Of a stretch of DNA of 64,000 nucleotides, positions 52,441 through 58,499 are shown in pieces; positions within the stretch are counted from its first letter, which is position 1; the number at the start of each line of letters is the position of its first letter. The notes under the pieces are model-generated. The model was not told the origin of the DNA. It was given only the letters and a program-made list of their open reading frames with translations, and made no database searches. Origin of the DNA: Conus ventricosus (Eukaryota; Mollusca; Gastropoda; Neogastropoda; Conidae); contig CM031595.1 of assembly GCA_018398815.1 (NCBI GenBank), positions 132,302,725-132,366,724 of the forward strand, given 5' to 3'. Both the position numbers and the translations under genes were made by a program.

Positions 52441-55400
52441 ACCTGGTGATAATCAGTTCCAGGCTGGACTCAGGGGCCTCACCGTTTCTTCTCTCTCTCT
52501 TGTTGTTTGCAGTGGGTTTTTTTTGTTACGTCATGTTCTTATGTACTTTCATGTTGATGTTACAGAGATCTATCATTCTGCACCCTTATTTTGGCATGAT
52601 ATGTTGTTTCATGATTGCCATGTAATACAGTCCTAAACGAACACATGTTGCACACTAATTTTGCACTTGCACTTTTTTTGCCATTTTGATTATAATGAGT
52701 GCTTTCTTCCTGAAAGAATCTACACCGGAGAACTTCTTTGGCCCGCTATGTCAGTTTTCAACCACAATCTCTCTGTGTGCATTATTTCTGAGCGCATTTT
52801 TTTTCAGTGGTGAAAAAAACCTTTAGCCCAATAGGGTCAATACAGGTTTGTTTTAATACTTCCATTTTTGCTCTAGAGTTAATAGCAAAATTTAGAATTA
52901 AGTCACCAGAAACAACTTCACCTCCCCACCCCCCAATAGCACTACTTAAAAATACAGGGAGCAAACAAAAAGGCCATGATAGCTCTGAATGGAAAATAAA
53001 GTCAGCTGCCTAGAAAGGGGTGGAGGAGGTGATAAGGGAAGGGGACGAGGGTTGTGTGTGTGAGTGGGGTGGGGGATGAGGGGGGGTTACCAGAGGTTCC
53101 GCTAGACTATAGACTTTGCCGGTACTTGGTACCGACAACAACAAAAATTTCCGGTACAAGTCTTAAATCAGCCGGTACCGCGCTTGGCTGCCTGCCATGC
53201 ACTACACACTCAACCGCGATTCTGGGTCACACGAACGGGCGATAGCGAGCGGCCTACCGGCACGGATAGCACGTAACAGGCTTGTCAGTGACAGCCTTCA
53301 GTCAACTGAACTCAACAGAAAAGTCGACGGAGAGAGTAACATGCAAAAAAATCATAAATGAAAACAAAAAGCAAAACAAAACAAAACAAAACCAAACCAA
53401 CCAACCAAAACGTAACTTGAAAGAAAAACAAACAAACAAACAAACAAAACAAACTTAACAAACTTCTCACTTACCTATCCACACGTGCGAAAGAATTCCG
53501 TCAGTGTTCGTCATCGAACCATGCAGTTACTCAAAGTGATGTTGAAAACGGCGACAGTCAATTGAAAACTGGGTCGGGGATTACCGCAAGTTCAATCCAG
53601 GGTCAGACTGTCAGCATGACACGCACACAATCCATAAAAAAAAAGGGGGGCAAAGGTCCTGGGACTGAAAGGAAGGGGGGAGAGGAGTGATGTCAGATGT
53701 ATTGTTGTCGGCATGGCATGGCTTATTTCCTGCCTGCCATCCCCGCTCACCCGCTGACAGGCGGAGAGACAGACAGTGCAGGGATAGAGGAGAGTCAAAG
53801 CGCTCAGATGTTCTGCCAGTACACGGTACCGGCGGCTTTTATTTTTTTCGGTACAAGGCAAATATTTACCGGTAAAAACCGGCATATGCCGGTCTAACGG
53901 AACCTCTGGGGTTACATAAGAAAAGTAATCCAACAATGCATAACAAGAACAAAAAGACACGACAAAACACAGACTTTACAAGTCATACACACTTCTGTGC
54001 TTACCTGTAGCACATATAAATTTGATGCCAATGTCTGGGAGAGGTAGACATCAATCTGCAAAAGTAAAAAGAAAAAAACCCTCACCAAATGTATAAACTC
54101 AGATTCATGTCCTAATGCCAATTTCAGAACAAGGTCATTCTTGTACAACATAACTAACTACTGTATTAGCCATTTACTAATATATATTCTCATCAAGATT
54201 ATTGTATCAACAGAAGAACCTTAAACTAGTTAAAGTCACTCAAAATTCAACTTTTTAAGCATTAACTATCATTGCCCGACCGACCATATTCAGCCTTCTA
54301 AAGGCTGTCAAACTCACAGGAAAAGGGGTCAGACCATAGACAAGTGAGATTGTCAAAAAGAATTGTATTCTGAAAACAAAGTCAATTACATGGTAACTAA
54401 AGTATTGACAACTTATATATAGGCATACAGACTTAGAATATGTTGACAGGGCCATGCATTCACATTAATCTATTGCTCCAAATTTTTCTATTGGGTGTAA
54501 AACATTAATTAAAAAGCCAAATAGGTAAGTAAACAGACACAGTGGAATGGACTGCCAGTATCTACTAGTACCTACTCTGGGCAGCGTGTAAAATTTTCGC
54601 TAAGTAATCAACAGATTACTTAGCAAAAAGTAAGACCACCCGCCTTGAGACAACATCAGCTGGAACAGGGCTCAAGATAAACAAGAAGACGACTGAACAA
54701 ATGAAGATCAGCACTATAGGCAGCAGCCCAGTAACAGTCGGACTCGAAGGCAAGCCCATCAGGGAAGTAGATTTCTTTGTCTACTTGGGAGGCATAGTTG
54801 ACAAGCAGGGGGGCACCGACCGAGACATCATAGCCAGGATAGGCAAGGCGCGATTAGGATTCATCATGCAAAAGAACATCTGGGCCTCAGGAGAGATCAG
54901 ACAGACAACAAAATTGCATATAGATCTTCCACTCAAACGTGAAGCTGGTTCTGCTCTATGGCTGCAAGACATGGAGAATGACCAAGGCAATACAGCAAAA
55001 AAAAAAACCCAGACCTTCATCAACACCTGTCTGAGGCACATCTTCAAAATCAGATGGCCAGATAAGATCGACAATGAAGATCTATGGAAGCAAGCAGGAC
55101 AGGAATCAGTTGCCAAGCAGATTCTGCGGAAGAAGTGGGGCTGGATTGGACACACTCTCAAGAAGCCAACATCCAGCACCACATGCCAAGCCATGACATG
55201 GAACCTGCGGGGAAAAGTAAGAGAGGCCGACCTCGCTGCAGCTGGAGGCGAGACACTGACTGACTGAGGCAGAGATGAACAGGCAGCTGCAGGGGACCAA
55301 CTGGTCAGACATTCAGCGAGCACCCCAGAACCGAGTGCGATGGCGGAGTGTTCATTGTGTTGTCGATGGCCAATGCTCACCCTTGAGTTATCGGCCTAAG

Positions 55401-57878
55401 TAAGTAACTAAGTACTCAACAGATTACAACTAAAAAGCTGACATGTTACAAGTTGGTATTAGCTAAAAAAGAAAAGAAAAAGAAAGAAAGAAAACGGCAT
55501 ATTTAAAGACAGAAGCATGGTCCACAAAAGCAGAAAAAACAGTAGATGACAGTGTAGAAAGACAAAAATAAGTAAACAAAAACAAAAACAAAACAAACAG
55601 CATAAAAGAGTCTCAGAAAAGAGGAAGTTACTTCCACAGAACTTGCAGCATATTATTTCTTGTGATGTGGCATGCTGAATAGGCAAGTGCAGAAACTGAA
55701 TACTTGTACTGTAAAACTGCAAATATGTATACACATTATATCTGCCTTCAAATATAAACCTGAAAAAATAGGGAAGATCAGATGACCCACTGTATCCTGT
55801 CTGTCATGGCAAACAAACAGTGAAAAATGTCCAAGCTCACATAAAGCAGAAATAACCAAGGAAGATATACATATCAAGACAACCAAGAGAAAGCACTATG
55901 CCAACAAAGGCTGTAGCAACATGACATTTTACATAGCAAGAGGCCACCAATCATGAAGTTGAACTGTGATATATGTGTAGTTCCAGCAGGATTCATTCAA
56001 TGTTGGAGTAGCTGACTGAAGTGCACAGTAGACTTCTAAGAAAGGGAAAAGTATCCTGAGAGTATCAAGATGAGAGCCATGTGACCAGATAGACTATTCC
56101 ACTCAAGTCAGTGAATGTGTGATCTTGCTGTGAATTTTACAAACTAGTCCCAAAGCCGACTTCCCTGCACTATCTCCCAGTGTCAGAACCGGTCCCACAG
56201 AAATGACTGAAACCATTAACATCATATGATACAGTTAGTGAGGTACACTGAAATGGGTCCAGGACAGGCTTACATTTGATCTAGCTAGATCTGTTAAACT
56301 ATGGGAAACTCGAACCTTGTTATAGCAGTTCCACACTGTTTGGTTTAGCTCATTTGTGATGATAAAAACAATGATGAATTTAATTGGTTCCCTCCACAGA
56401 AGGAGGTTCAAATCTAAAATTCTGACAGCAAGAAAGACTCATTGATGGTTGATTGCTATCCTACGCATGGATTTATCAGAGAAAGAAGAAGGGGTGTCTT
56501 TGAACAAGTGTTGGAACCAAAGAAGGCTTGATGTGATGTAATGAACTGCTTAAATATTGCTACTAGCACTACGCACAAAGCAACAGATTCAAAATCTGAC
56601 TTCAAATAGTTCAATATAATGCACATTCTGCTTGATTTTTTTCATCCTGATGAAAGCTCTGTTCTAATTTTGAGGCTAGTCCAAAAAAACAAACACCACC
56701 ATTCACTGGGATTTGCACCTTAATAAATATTCAGTGTGCAATCACTGCAATTACACACAAAAAAACCCATTCAAATTGGTTCTGATTGAACTCACTGTGC
56801 AATACGAAAGCAATACTGAAGACATCTTGATGATCTACTAGTTACAGTACTACTAGGATGCATGACCCAAAAGCAGCCCAGCTCCCTTAAACGAAAATTG
56901 CTGGGAGTTTACAGCTGAATTTAGGGCCATAATAGCTCAGTTGGTAGAGCACCAGACTCGTAATCTTAGCCTGGTTGTGAGTTCGCATCTCCGCCGGGCC
57001 GTTTCAGTACTGGGGGATTTTTCTTTCAGAGTTAACATTGGTTCTGACTCCACTCCCTATACAGTCCTTCGAATGAGACTATAAACTGAGGTTCCATGTG
57101 TGAACGCACGCACATCATCTTGCACACACGTAAAATCCCATCACCAATTTCCGGAAGAGAAGGCCAGTTTGGCCGTTGGTATGGATGACAGTATTGACAC
57201 GTTACACATAGCATGCACCTTCCCCAAAGTTGGAGTATGGCTGCCTTAATGGCGGATAAAAAATGGTCATACACACAAAAGTGTCAAAATAATCAACATG
57301 ATGATTGTGGACACTAAAAAAAAAGAAGATAGAAACACTTGTTTGAGGCTGTGCTATCTCCCTTTAGTCTTTCTGCTATCAAACTCTCCCTTAGTTTTCC
57401 CTACCATAATAACTTAAACATTGCCATGATTATTATTACCTGAACTGACGAAACCATCTGTAATCAATTTCGCAAAGACACATGCGGACACCAACAAAAT
57501 CTTATCAATTTCACGAAGACACGTGGACACCAACAAAACACAACTATTTTCACATAAATTGAAAAACTGACAATAAACTCAGAGTAAACTTTAGACAAAC
57601 CAGTTCTGTCCACCCTCAAAATTCGACCCGAGAACTGACAAAAACATAGAACCTGCACTTTGCCTAGTTGTAGAGAATGTGAAGTAGACCCGACTCTGAG
57701 ATTGACTCAAACGAACAATAGAACTTGTGAAAACTTCATATTCTTCAAAACATACTTATCAATGTTCTCATATTCGCAAACAATATTAACAAAACATGGA
57801 AATTTAATGCTTTGATCATAATGGCAGGTAATTTACCTCGTGCACAACAGGATCATCCATACCGTCTTCTTCCATCAT
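7473..57878 (-). CDS. POLR3E: POLR3E (RNA polymerase III subunit RPC5), whole gene span
   Basis: RPC5 pairs with RPC4 in the TFIIF-like subcomplex of nuclear RNA polymerase III, which makes tRNA, 5S and other small RNAs and is needed for initiation and termination. I spliced 17 minus-strand exons by eye; nearly all have AG/GT borders with matching phases. The product follows human POLR3E in order: DDPVV near residue 8, [123 protein letters not shown], then the C-terminal winged-helix part ending [12 protein letters not shown] and a stop. Exons sit in introns of up to about 7 kb, one holding a full-length LINE. Two exons have frame-breaking indels, one short exon is unresolved, and exons 14 and 15 are repeated by an apparent assembly artefact. 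Human comparisons are from memory. Identity is very secure; the exact full-length protein is not. Confidence 0.95.
8059..8260. repeat. 102-bp tandem duplication
   Basis: A block starting CTTCTAAGCAAATGTTAAAT at 8081 recurs at 8183. The two copies differ at about two positions over roughly 79 bp and are separated by AAAC-rich linkers. It lies in the last POLR3E intron. Confidence 0.9.
8610..9300 (-). pseudogene. Degenerate ORF, probably transposon-derived, downstream half
   Basis: A minus-strand reading of roughly 165 codons with one internal TAG includes [19 protein letters not shown] and, after the stop, [37 protein letters not shown] and [20 protein letters not shown]. It looks coding in composition but lies inside the last POLR3E intron and has no recognised domain. 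The upstream half (9735-9960) is cut off by the SINE at 9331-9730. An old transposable-element ORF is the likeliest explanation; a retained alternative exon cannot be excluded. Confidence 0.4.
9331..9730 (+). mobile_element. tRNA-derived SINE, complete copy
   Basis: The head is tRNA-like with A box TAGCTCAGTTGGTAGAGC and B box GGTTCGAATT. The body includes GGTTCTGACTCCATTCC and GGCCAGTTTGGCCGTTGGTA, then a tail domain with GATGGAGTATGGCTGCC and TGTCCGCAGGAGTATCAGCC, ending in GAAA repeats. Copies or pieces sharing this body lie at 56925, 23017, 19995 and 58265. It is a SINE, not a tRNA gene, because the head has no 3' acceptor strand. Confidence 0.9.
9735..9960 (-). pseudogene. Degenerate ORF, probably transposon-derived, upstream half
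   Basis: The minus strand reads [17 protein letters not shown], a break, then [20 protein letters not shown] and [19 protein letters not shown]. This resembles a repeated ORF1-like protein motif (SSFKI...VILR) that I associate with uncharacterised multi-copy mollusc proteins, from general memory only. It ends where the SINE at 9331-9730 begins, so the SINE probably inserted into it. Confidence 0.4.
10085..10400. repeat. Interspersed repeat, related to 18180-18420
   Basis: GTTTGGTATTAAAAGAATTG and AATGGCCGCTCAACCTTGCC here correspond in order to GTTTGGTATTAAAAAAATTG and AAGGCCGCGCAGCAATGCCG at 18.2-18.4 kb. The second copy is in the corrupted block, so true divergence cannot be judged. Confidence 0.45.
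10551..10603. repeat. (GA)n microsatellite
   Basis: This is an uninterrupted GA repeat downstream of the penultimate POLR3E exon. A (CA)n tract also lies at 10893-10929, just beyond its acceptor. Confidence 0.95.
10765..10887 (-). CDS. POLR3E: POLR3E penultimate exon, frame broken
   Basis: The exon reads [19 protein letters not shown] then INKV in one frame, and [17 protein letters not shown] in another that runs correctly into the final exon. Human has VLLEIFSKNYRVRRNMI...LSKQEVDKVLK here. The break falls at GTGAGAATCC (about 10812-10820) and is most simply a lost GA dinucleotide. It belongs to the C-terminal winged-helix region. Splice sites are TTTTGCAG and GTATGG. Confidence 0.8.
11582..11620 (-). 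CDS. Candidate POLR3E exon 16
   Basis: A short exon is needed between exon 15 and the exon at 10765-10887. This 39-nt stretch has a TTTGCAG acceptor and a possible GTGATG donor, and its exit phase fits the next exon. It would read [13 protein letters not shown]. Its entry phase does not fit the exon 15 donor as written; adding one G in the G-run of exon 15 would fix it. The match to human is weak, so this is only a proposal. Confidence 0.25.
11827..11934. repeat. 36-bp minisatellite, three units
   Basis: Units at 11827, 11863 and 11899 each begin ATGACCTTTGGGGTTCTTCC or a one-base variant. The period of 36 keeps an open frame on both strands, but there is no other sign of coding. Confidence 0.9.
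18888..19395 (-). pseudogene. Corrupted copy of POLR3E exon 15
   Basis: It aligns end to end with 21816-22342. Recognisable blocks include the Thr/Asp linker and the reverse strand of GACACCTGACCGG. Many one-base losses and homopolymer replacements destroy the frame. It is almost surely an unpolished duplicate of the same exon, not a genomic pseudogene. Confidence 0.8.
19995..20370 (+). mobile_element. Corrupted copy of the SINE at 23017
   Basis: It has the same order of motifs as 23017-23400, including ACTCGCAATTTTGG and GAATGAAGGAAATAAGG, with run-type errors. It belongs to the duplicated low-quality block. Confidence 0.75.
20649..20748 (-). pseudogene. Corrupted copy of POLR3E exon 14
   Basis: It aligns with 23713-23816; CTGCACCACCTCAGGATGCC is intact, but the middle is shortened and has artificial T, A and G runs. 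It is interpreted as an assembly duplicate. Confidence 0.8.
21816..22342 (-). CDS. POLR3E: POLR3E exon 15
   Basis: This 527-nt exon enters in phase 1 after exon 14 and leaves in phase 0 at a GTAAGT donor. It begins [20 protein letters not shown], a basic stretch followed by a Ser/Asp-rich linker with [15 protein letters not shown] and MDHGHKH. The C-terminal part, [20 protein letters not shown] then SILKQHYLM and [18 protein letters not shown], aligns with the human segment VARELKAFVE...SGISDRMLQDTVLAAG, the start of the C-terminal winged-helix region. The linker differs in sequence from vertebrates but is in the same place. A corrupted copy lies near 18888-19395. Confidence 0.9.
22343..23016. 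other. POLR3E intron 14, first part
   Basis: It contains (GT)n at 22567-22588 and a GTAT/GT/GTGC tract at 22642-22710, with a CATGTGAGCTCGCATGCATT palindromic area near 22610-22640. No gene. Confidence 0.7.
23017..23400 (+). mobile_element. tRNA-derived SINE with a different 3' end
   Basis: The A box is AACTCAGCTGGTACAGCAC and the B box GGGTTTGAATC. The body matches the copies at 9331 and 56925 through GGCCAGTTTGGCCGTTGG, but the tail switches to GAGTGAATGAAGGAAATAAGG instead of the usual GATGGAGTATGGCTGCC domain. A corrupted copy lies at about 19995-20370. Confidence 0.85.
23713..23816 (-). CDS. POLR3E: Duplicate of POLR3E exon 14
   Basis: The sequence and splice sites are identical to the exon at 26024-26127. 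The identity extends over about 1.27 kb of surrounding intron, apart from single-base indels. Such similarity on both sides of an N gap points to contig overlap or haplotig retention rather than a true exon duplication. Confidence 0.75.
24697..25696. other. Scaffold gap of exactly 1000 N
   Basis: There are exactly 1000 unknown bases. The flanks (about 23390-24660 and 25697-26970) are near-identical direct copies, so the gap probably joins overlapping contigs and its size is a placeholder. Confidence 0.98.
25697..26970. repeat. Second copy of 23390-24660
   Basis: It matches the sequence left of the gap with only a few single-base indels, including the SINE end remnant, the (CA)n tract, exon 14 and the downstream intron. 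Divergence begins at CATTTT / CAATGAATGTG, where the left copy continues CAAATGTGAATG up to the gap. Confidence 0.95.
26024..26127 (-). CDS. POLR3E: POLR3E exon 14, copy nearest exon 13
   Basis: The exon completes a Lys codon from exon 13 and reads [20 protein letters not shown] and then [14 protein letters not shown], matching human HPDVVQRQHMLW. It leaves in phase 1 at a GTATGG donor. An identical exon occurs at 23713-23816 and a corrupted one near 20649-20748. Only one of the three is probably real; this copy or the middle one gives an intact transcript. Confidence 0.9.
27097..27200 (-). CDS. POLR3E: POLR3E exon 13
   Basis: This 104-nt exon encodes [16 protein letters not shown], then [17 protein letters not shown], leaving in phase 2 at a GTGAGT donor. 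It aligns with human LCAEDVKDFLEHMAVV and KGWEFILPYDGEFIKK. Confidence 0.94.
27727..27738. repeat. Target-site duplication of the LINE, 3' side
   Basis: ATGTGATGCCTG directly abuts the element's 3' tail and is repeated exactly at 33741-33752. An exact 12-bp match at both predicted ends is strong evidence of target-primed insertion. Confidence 0.92.
27870..31631 (-). pseudogene. LINE ORF2 (APE endonuclease, reverse transcriptase, RNase H), frameshifted
   Basis: ORF2 starts at the ATG at 31631 with [16 protein letters not shown]. The endonuclease shows [16 protein letters not shown] and GSDHFPV. A one-base shift near 30790 leads to the thumb/finger region with [21 protein letters not shown] second near 29995 precedes [25 protein letters not shown] and the catalytic [14 protein letters not shown] third near 28855 precedes RNase [29 protein letters not shown] and [19 protein letters not shown]-run near 28483 interrupts the RNase H. 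The C-terminus has a Cys/His motif with [17 protein letters not shown]. All catalytic acidic residues visible are kept; the breaks are mostly at homopolymers. Confidence 0.92.
31660..32990 (-). pseudogene. LINE ORF1 (zinc-knuckle RNA-binding protein), frameshifted
   Basis: The likely start is [18 protein letters not shown] at 32990. The first part contains a probable RNA-binding fold ([20 protein letters not shown]). After a 2-nt insertion in a GTGTGTG run near 32551-32560 the frame continues with three zinc knuckles: [14 protein letters not shown] (CX2CX4HX4C), [13 protein letters not shown], and [15 protein letters not shown] (CX2CX3HX6C). A second small shift near 31990 leads into a Pro/Ser/Lys-rich tail ending DADEEMT. 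In this family ORF1 coats the element RNA. The frame breaks lie at short repeats and could be decay or consensus errors. Confidence 0.88.
33741..33752. repeat. Target-site duplication of the LINE, 5' side
   Basis: ATGTGATGCCTG directly abuts the first base of the element's 5' UTR and matches 27727-27738 exactly. Confidence 0.92.
34122..34175 (-). CDS. POLR3E: POLR3E exon 12
   Basis: This 54-nt, phase 0-0 exon encodes [18 protein letters not shown], matching human MWKFTQSRWVVRKEVA. Its acceptor follows a long polypyrimidine tract and the donor is GTAAGT. The next intron (27201-34121) contains the 6-kb LINE. Confidence 0.93.
34176..38139. other. POLR3E intron 11: low-complexity and microsatellites
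   Basis: 34.3-34.9 kb is an ATT/ATC trinucleotide-rich block. Then come repeat R1, (GA)n at 35325-35394, an A-run at 35613-35640, (GT)n at 35658-35732, a G-run at 35786-35802, and (GT)n at 36990-37051. Three related segments with CTCACTTCTCTGAC-like starts lie near 36.67, 36.90 and 37.12 kb. (CA)n lies at 37612-37720. No gene. Confidence 0.7.
34985..35085 (+). repeat. Dispersed repeat R1, copy 1
   Basis: It contains TGTTGTTTGCTCTGCCTGAAG, then AACCTAAAAGGTCAAAAAGC and TTTTTTCATTTGTTTGTTCC. It matches copies at 40018 and 51058 in order and spacing. Confidence 0.7.
38140..38221 (-). CDS. POLR3E: POLR3E exon 11
   Basis: This 82-nt exon encodes [20 protein letters not shown] and then LIRGRDFV. 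Human has SDILYPKD...SPHSGVPAEVLCRGRDFV at this point. The donor is GTAAGT and the exit phase is 0. Confidence 0.95.
38443..38563 (-). CDS. POLR3E: POLR3E exon 10
   Basis: This 121-nt exon encodes [13 protein letters not shown] and ends [16 protein letters not shown], matching the human VKVMPFANLMSLL and VAMLVQGNWVVKS blocks. It has a TTTCAG acceptor and a GTGAGT donor, phase 1 in and phase 2 out. Confidence 0.95.
38665..38719 (+). mobile_element. Isolated LINE 3' tail
   Basis: This stretch (TATGGCCCTGCGCAGTCAGC, GGACTATAAGCAACATTACC, then TTATC-type repeats) matches the terminal 60 bp of the LINE at 27739-33740. It is an extreme 5'-truncated copy or a SINE that borrowed this tail. It lies in the POLR3E intron just upstream of exon 10, in opposite orientation to the gene. 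Confidence 0.75.
39320..39830 (-). pseudogene. LINE ORF2 C-terminal relic
   Basis: The minus strand contains [20 protein letters not shown] and [18 protein letters not shown]. These resemble the conserved C-terminal region ELTVPWE...EAAE..S.WLW..R of another LINE group, known from general family memory. About 115 codons are open; the rest is broken. Confidence 0.55.
40018..40130 (+). repeat. Dispersed repeat R1, copy 2
   Basis: TGAGTGTTGTGTATCTTGCC, CTGAAGAAGACCTAAGAGG, TTGAAATGTGTTGTATTTTG and TCTTGTCATTCGTTTGTC define the repeat. GACC/GGTT flanking TAAGA can form a small hairpin between CTGAAGA and GAAA. Confidence 0.8.
41398..41489 (-). CDS. POLR3E: POLR3E exon 9
   Basis: This 92-nt exon encodes [20 protein letters not shown] and continues [11 protein letters not shown]. 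It matches human NVLSMAQLRTLPLADQIKILMKN. The splice phases are 2 in and 1 out, with a GTCAGT donor. Confidence 0.93.
41898..42028 (-). CDS. POLR3E: POLR3E exon 8
   Basis: This 131-nt exon begins [14 protein letters not shown] and ends PTTDKDE, leaving in phase 2 with a consensus GTGAGT donor. It aligns with the human DSRSEHERQYLLCP...YLMMLMP segment. The acceptor is CCCACAG. Confidence 0.9.
42029..44017. other. POLR3E intron 7, mostly unique
   Basis: The only structure seen is a 27-bp imperfect tandem duplication of GGCAAGATGATAAATCAAGA at 43553-43609. No gene or recognisable element. Confidence 0.5.
44018..44181 (-). CDS. POLR3E: POLR3E exon 7
   Basis: The exon encodes [18 protein letters not shown], identical to human over GDSSQDE, then a helical stretch containing [14 protein letters not shown] and ending YHRLD. 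It enters in phase 1 and leaves in phase 0, with a TATCAG acceptor and a GTAAGT donor. It links the acidic segment to the middle domain of RPC5. Confidence 0.93.
45600..45775 (-). mobile_element. Second tRNA-derived SINE family, minus strand
   Basis: On the minus strand GTGGCGCAGTGGTTAGCATC is a good A box, followed about 45 nt later by a degraded B box (GGTTGTGGCTGAATCCC). The head differs from the SINE at 9331. It lies just upstream of POLR3E exon 6. Confidence 0.6.
45814..45931 (-). CDS. POLR3E: POLR3E exon 6, frame broken
   Basis: The exon starts in the right phase and reads DELHLTPL, a block identical in human POLR3E. About 25 nt later the conserved reading [17 protein letters not shown] continues in another frame, so one base appears to be missing near 45903-45912. 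The donor phase also fails to meet exon 7 unless one more base is restored in the G-run beside the splice site at 45813. The rest of the gene looks conserved, so a consensus error is more likely than a pseudogene. The exact 3' end is uncertain. Confidence 0.8.
46056..46250. repeat. GA-rich tract
   Basis: About 190 bp of imperfect GA/GACA repeats lie in POLR3E intron 5. A second GA tract lies at 46700-46770. Long arginine/glutamate ORFs here are artefacts. Confidence 0.9.
47082..47164 (-). CDS. POLR3E: POLR3E exon 5
   Basis: This 83-nt exon enters in phase 2 and leaves in phase 1. It encodes [15 protein letters not shown] and then [13 protein letters not shown], the counterpart of the human LMDKQ...SRYAAALYRQG segment. 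The acceptor is TTTACAG and the donor is GTATGA. Confidence 0.9.
47444..47511. repeat. 68-base poly(G) run
   Basis: This is an uninterrupted run of G on the plus strand, C on the POLR3E sense strand, in the intron between exons 4 and 5. Length is uncertain, as with any long homopolymer. Confidence 0.9.
47967..48088 (-). CDS. POLR3E: POLR3E exon 4
   Basis: This 122-nt exon encodes [29 protein letters not shown] and a variable tail, and ends in phase 2. It matches the human VELEMAIDTLNPNYC and KGEQIALNVDG segments. The acceptor is TTTAG and the donor is GTATTT. Confidence 0.94.
48865..48990 (-). mobile_element. tRNA-derived SINE fragment, minus strand
   Basis: The minus strand shows CCGTGGCACAATGGTCAGTT as an A box and CATGGGTTCAGTTCC as a B box. 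It resembles the family at 45600 rather than that at 9331. Confidence 0.55.
49705..49782 (-). CDS. POLR3E: POLR3E exon 3
   Basis: The exon encodes 26 codons that begin [14 protein letters not shown] and end KVKPKQKM, phase 0 at both ends, with a CAG acceptor and a GTGAGT donor. It matches the human YPVRPASM...KIKPKQQK stretch of the N-terminal dimerisation domain. Confidence 0.94.
49783..53090. other. POLR3E intron 2, left part
   Basis: It contains repeat R1 copy 3 at 51.06 kb and a C-run of about 54 bases with two interruptions at 52387-52440. The rest is unique AT-rich sequence without a recognisable gene. Confidence 0.6.
51058..51170 (+). repeat. Dispersed repeat R1, copy 3
   Basis: CATTGTCTGAGTGTTGTTTC, CTGAAGGAGACCTAAGGGG, TCAAATCACGTTGTGTTTTG and TCTTGTGATTCGTTTGTTC match copy 2 closely. 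It lies in POLR3E intron 2. Confidence 0.8.
53091..53908. mobile_element. Non-autonomous hAT-like DNA transposon (818 bp)
   Basis: The terminal inverted repeats are CAGAGGTTCCGCTAGAC on the left and, reverse-complemented, CAGAGGTTCCGTTAGAC on the right, 16 of 17 matching. The flanking GGGTTAC is duplicated (53084-53090 and 53909-53915), or 8 bp if the shared G is counted. CAGRG termini and 8-bp duplications are typical of hAT elements. Both subterminal regions carry repeated GGTACC/CCGGTA palindromes. No transposase frame is visible. It lies in POLR3E intron 2, between exons 2 and 3. Confidence 0.85.
54005..54055 (-). CDS. POLR3E: POLR3E exon 2
   Basis: The exon encodes [17 protein letters not shown], 17 codons with phase 0 at both ends. 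It is bounded by a TTTTGCAG acceptor and a GTAAG donor. It matches the human IDVYL...LYLFQ segment that opens the RPC5 dimerisation region, a beta-barrel shared with RPC4 in this family. Confidence 0.95.
54632..55415 (+). pseudogene. 5'-truncated RTE-like LINE, C-terminal region
   Basis: The frame starts [20 protein letters not shown] and continues with [50 protein letters not shown] and [13 protein letters not shown], the standard thumb and C-terminal motifs of endonuclease-reverse transcriptases of the RTE type. A late frameshift leads to [20 protein letters not shown] and YRPK, a stop, and an AAGTAAGTAACTAAGT tail typical of such elements. It lies in POLR3E intron 1, opposite to the gene. 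Confidence 0.85.
55416..56924. other. POLR3E intron 1, unique part
   Basis: AT-rich sequence lies between the RTE-like relic and the SINE. Nothing recognised. Confidence 0.5.
56925..57277 (+). mobile_element. tRNA-derived SINE, near-complete copy
   Basis: The head has ATAGCTCAGTTGGTAGAGCA and a degraded B box (GAGTTCGCATC). The body matches the copy at 9331 nearly base for base (GTTAACATTGGTTCTGACTC, GGCCAGTTTGGCCGTTGG) up to the GATAAAAAATGGTCATACAC tail. It lies in POLR3E intron 1, opposite to the gene. Confidence 0.9.
57837..57878 (-). CDS. POLR3E: POLR3E exon 1 (start codon)
   Basis: This exon encodes 14 residues, [14 protein letters not shown], and is followed by a GTAAAT donor in phase 0. 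The DDPVV motif matches the start of vertebrate RPC5. Two ATG codons are adjacent; the outer one is used here. It defines the 5' end of the coding region, and the 5' UTR and promoter lie above 57878 in the region shared with the divergent plus-strand gene. Confidence 0.9.
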
Positions 57879-58106
57879 CGCAGGTCGGGTTATGAGCGTA
57901 GTCTCCCTTTTATGTCGCTTTACAAAAAACAACATGACTTTACATCAAGACTAAACAAACATGCAAGCATTTTAACACGGAGTCCCCCGGTCCATAACTG
58001 ACCTCACTGCGCCCGTCCCCCTCCATCCCCTCACCTCCTTCAGGTTCATGCCTTTTGTCTCTTTCAATGTCTAACACTGCTATCCAATTGCAACTTAAGA
58101 ACTGAA

Positions 58107-58164
<58 letters not shown>

Positions 58165-58264
58165 GCGCGGGCGCACTTAAAGTTGTTCTCCAAGGAAATA
58201 CGCCAAGCCAAACACCATTCATTGTATTTGTTAATGACCATCCAAATTACATGCCGAATCATGA

Positions 58265-58386
58265 ATCGCTTTTTCCCGAAGATGGAGTATGGCTGCCTTA
58301 ATGGGGGATAAAAAACGGCCATACCCACAAAACTCCACTGCCTGTCTACACAGGCAGTGTCCGCAGGAGTATCAGCCTGCGTACGC

Positions 58387-58388
<2 letters not shown>
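58265..58388 (+). mobile_element. SINE 3' fragment
   Basis: CCCGAAGATGGAGTATGGCT through GTGTCCGCAGGAGTATCAGC and TGCGTACGCAG match the last 120 bp of the SINE at 9331-9730. It runs into a (GA)n tract that continues to 58486. Confidence 0.85.
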
Positions 58389-58440
<52 letters not shown>

Positions 58441-58452
58441 GAGAGGAGAGAG

Positions 58453-58489
<37 letters not shown>

Positions 58490-58499
58490 ATCGCTGAAC

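Noticed and set aside
57460..57545. Two-copy 35-bp tandem repeat upstream of the SINE at 56925
   Set aside because: It is a short imperfect duplication (GACACCAACAAAA units) with no sign of regulatory function beyond lying about 300 bp inside intron 1.
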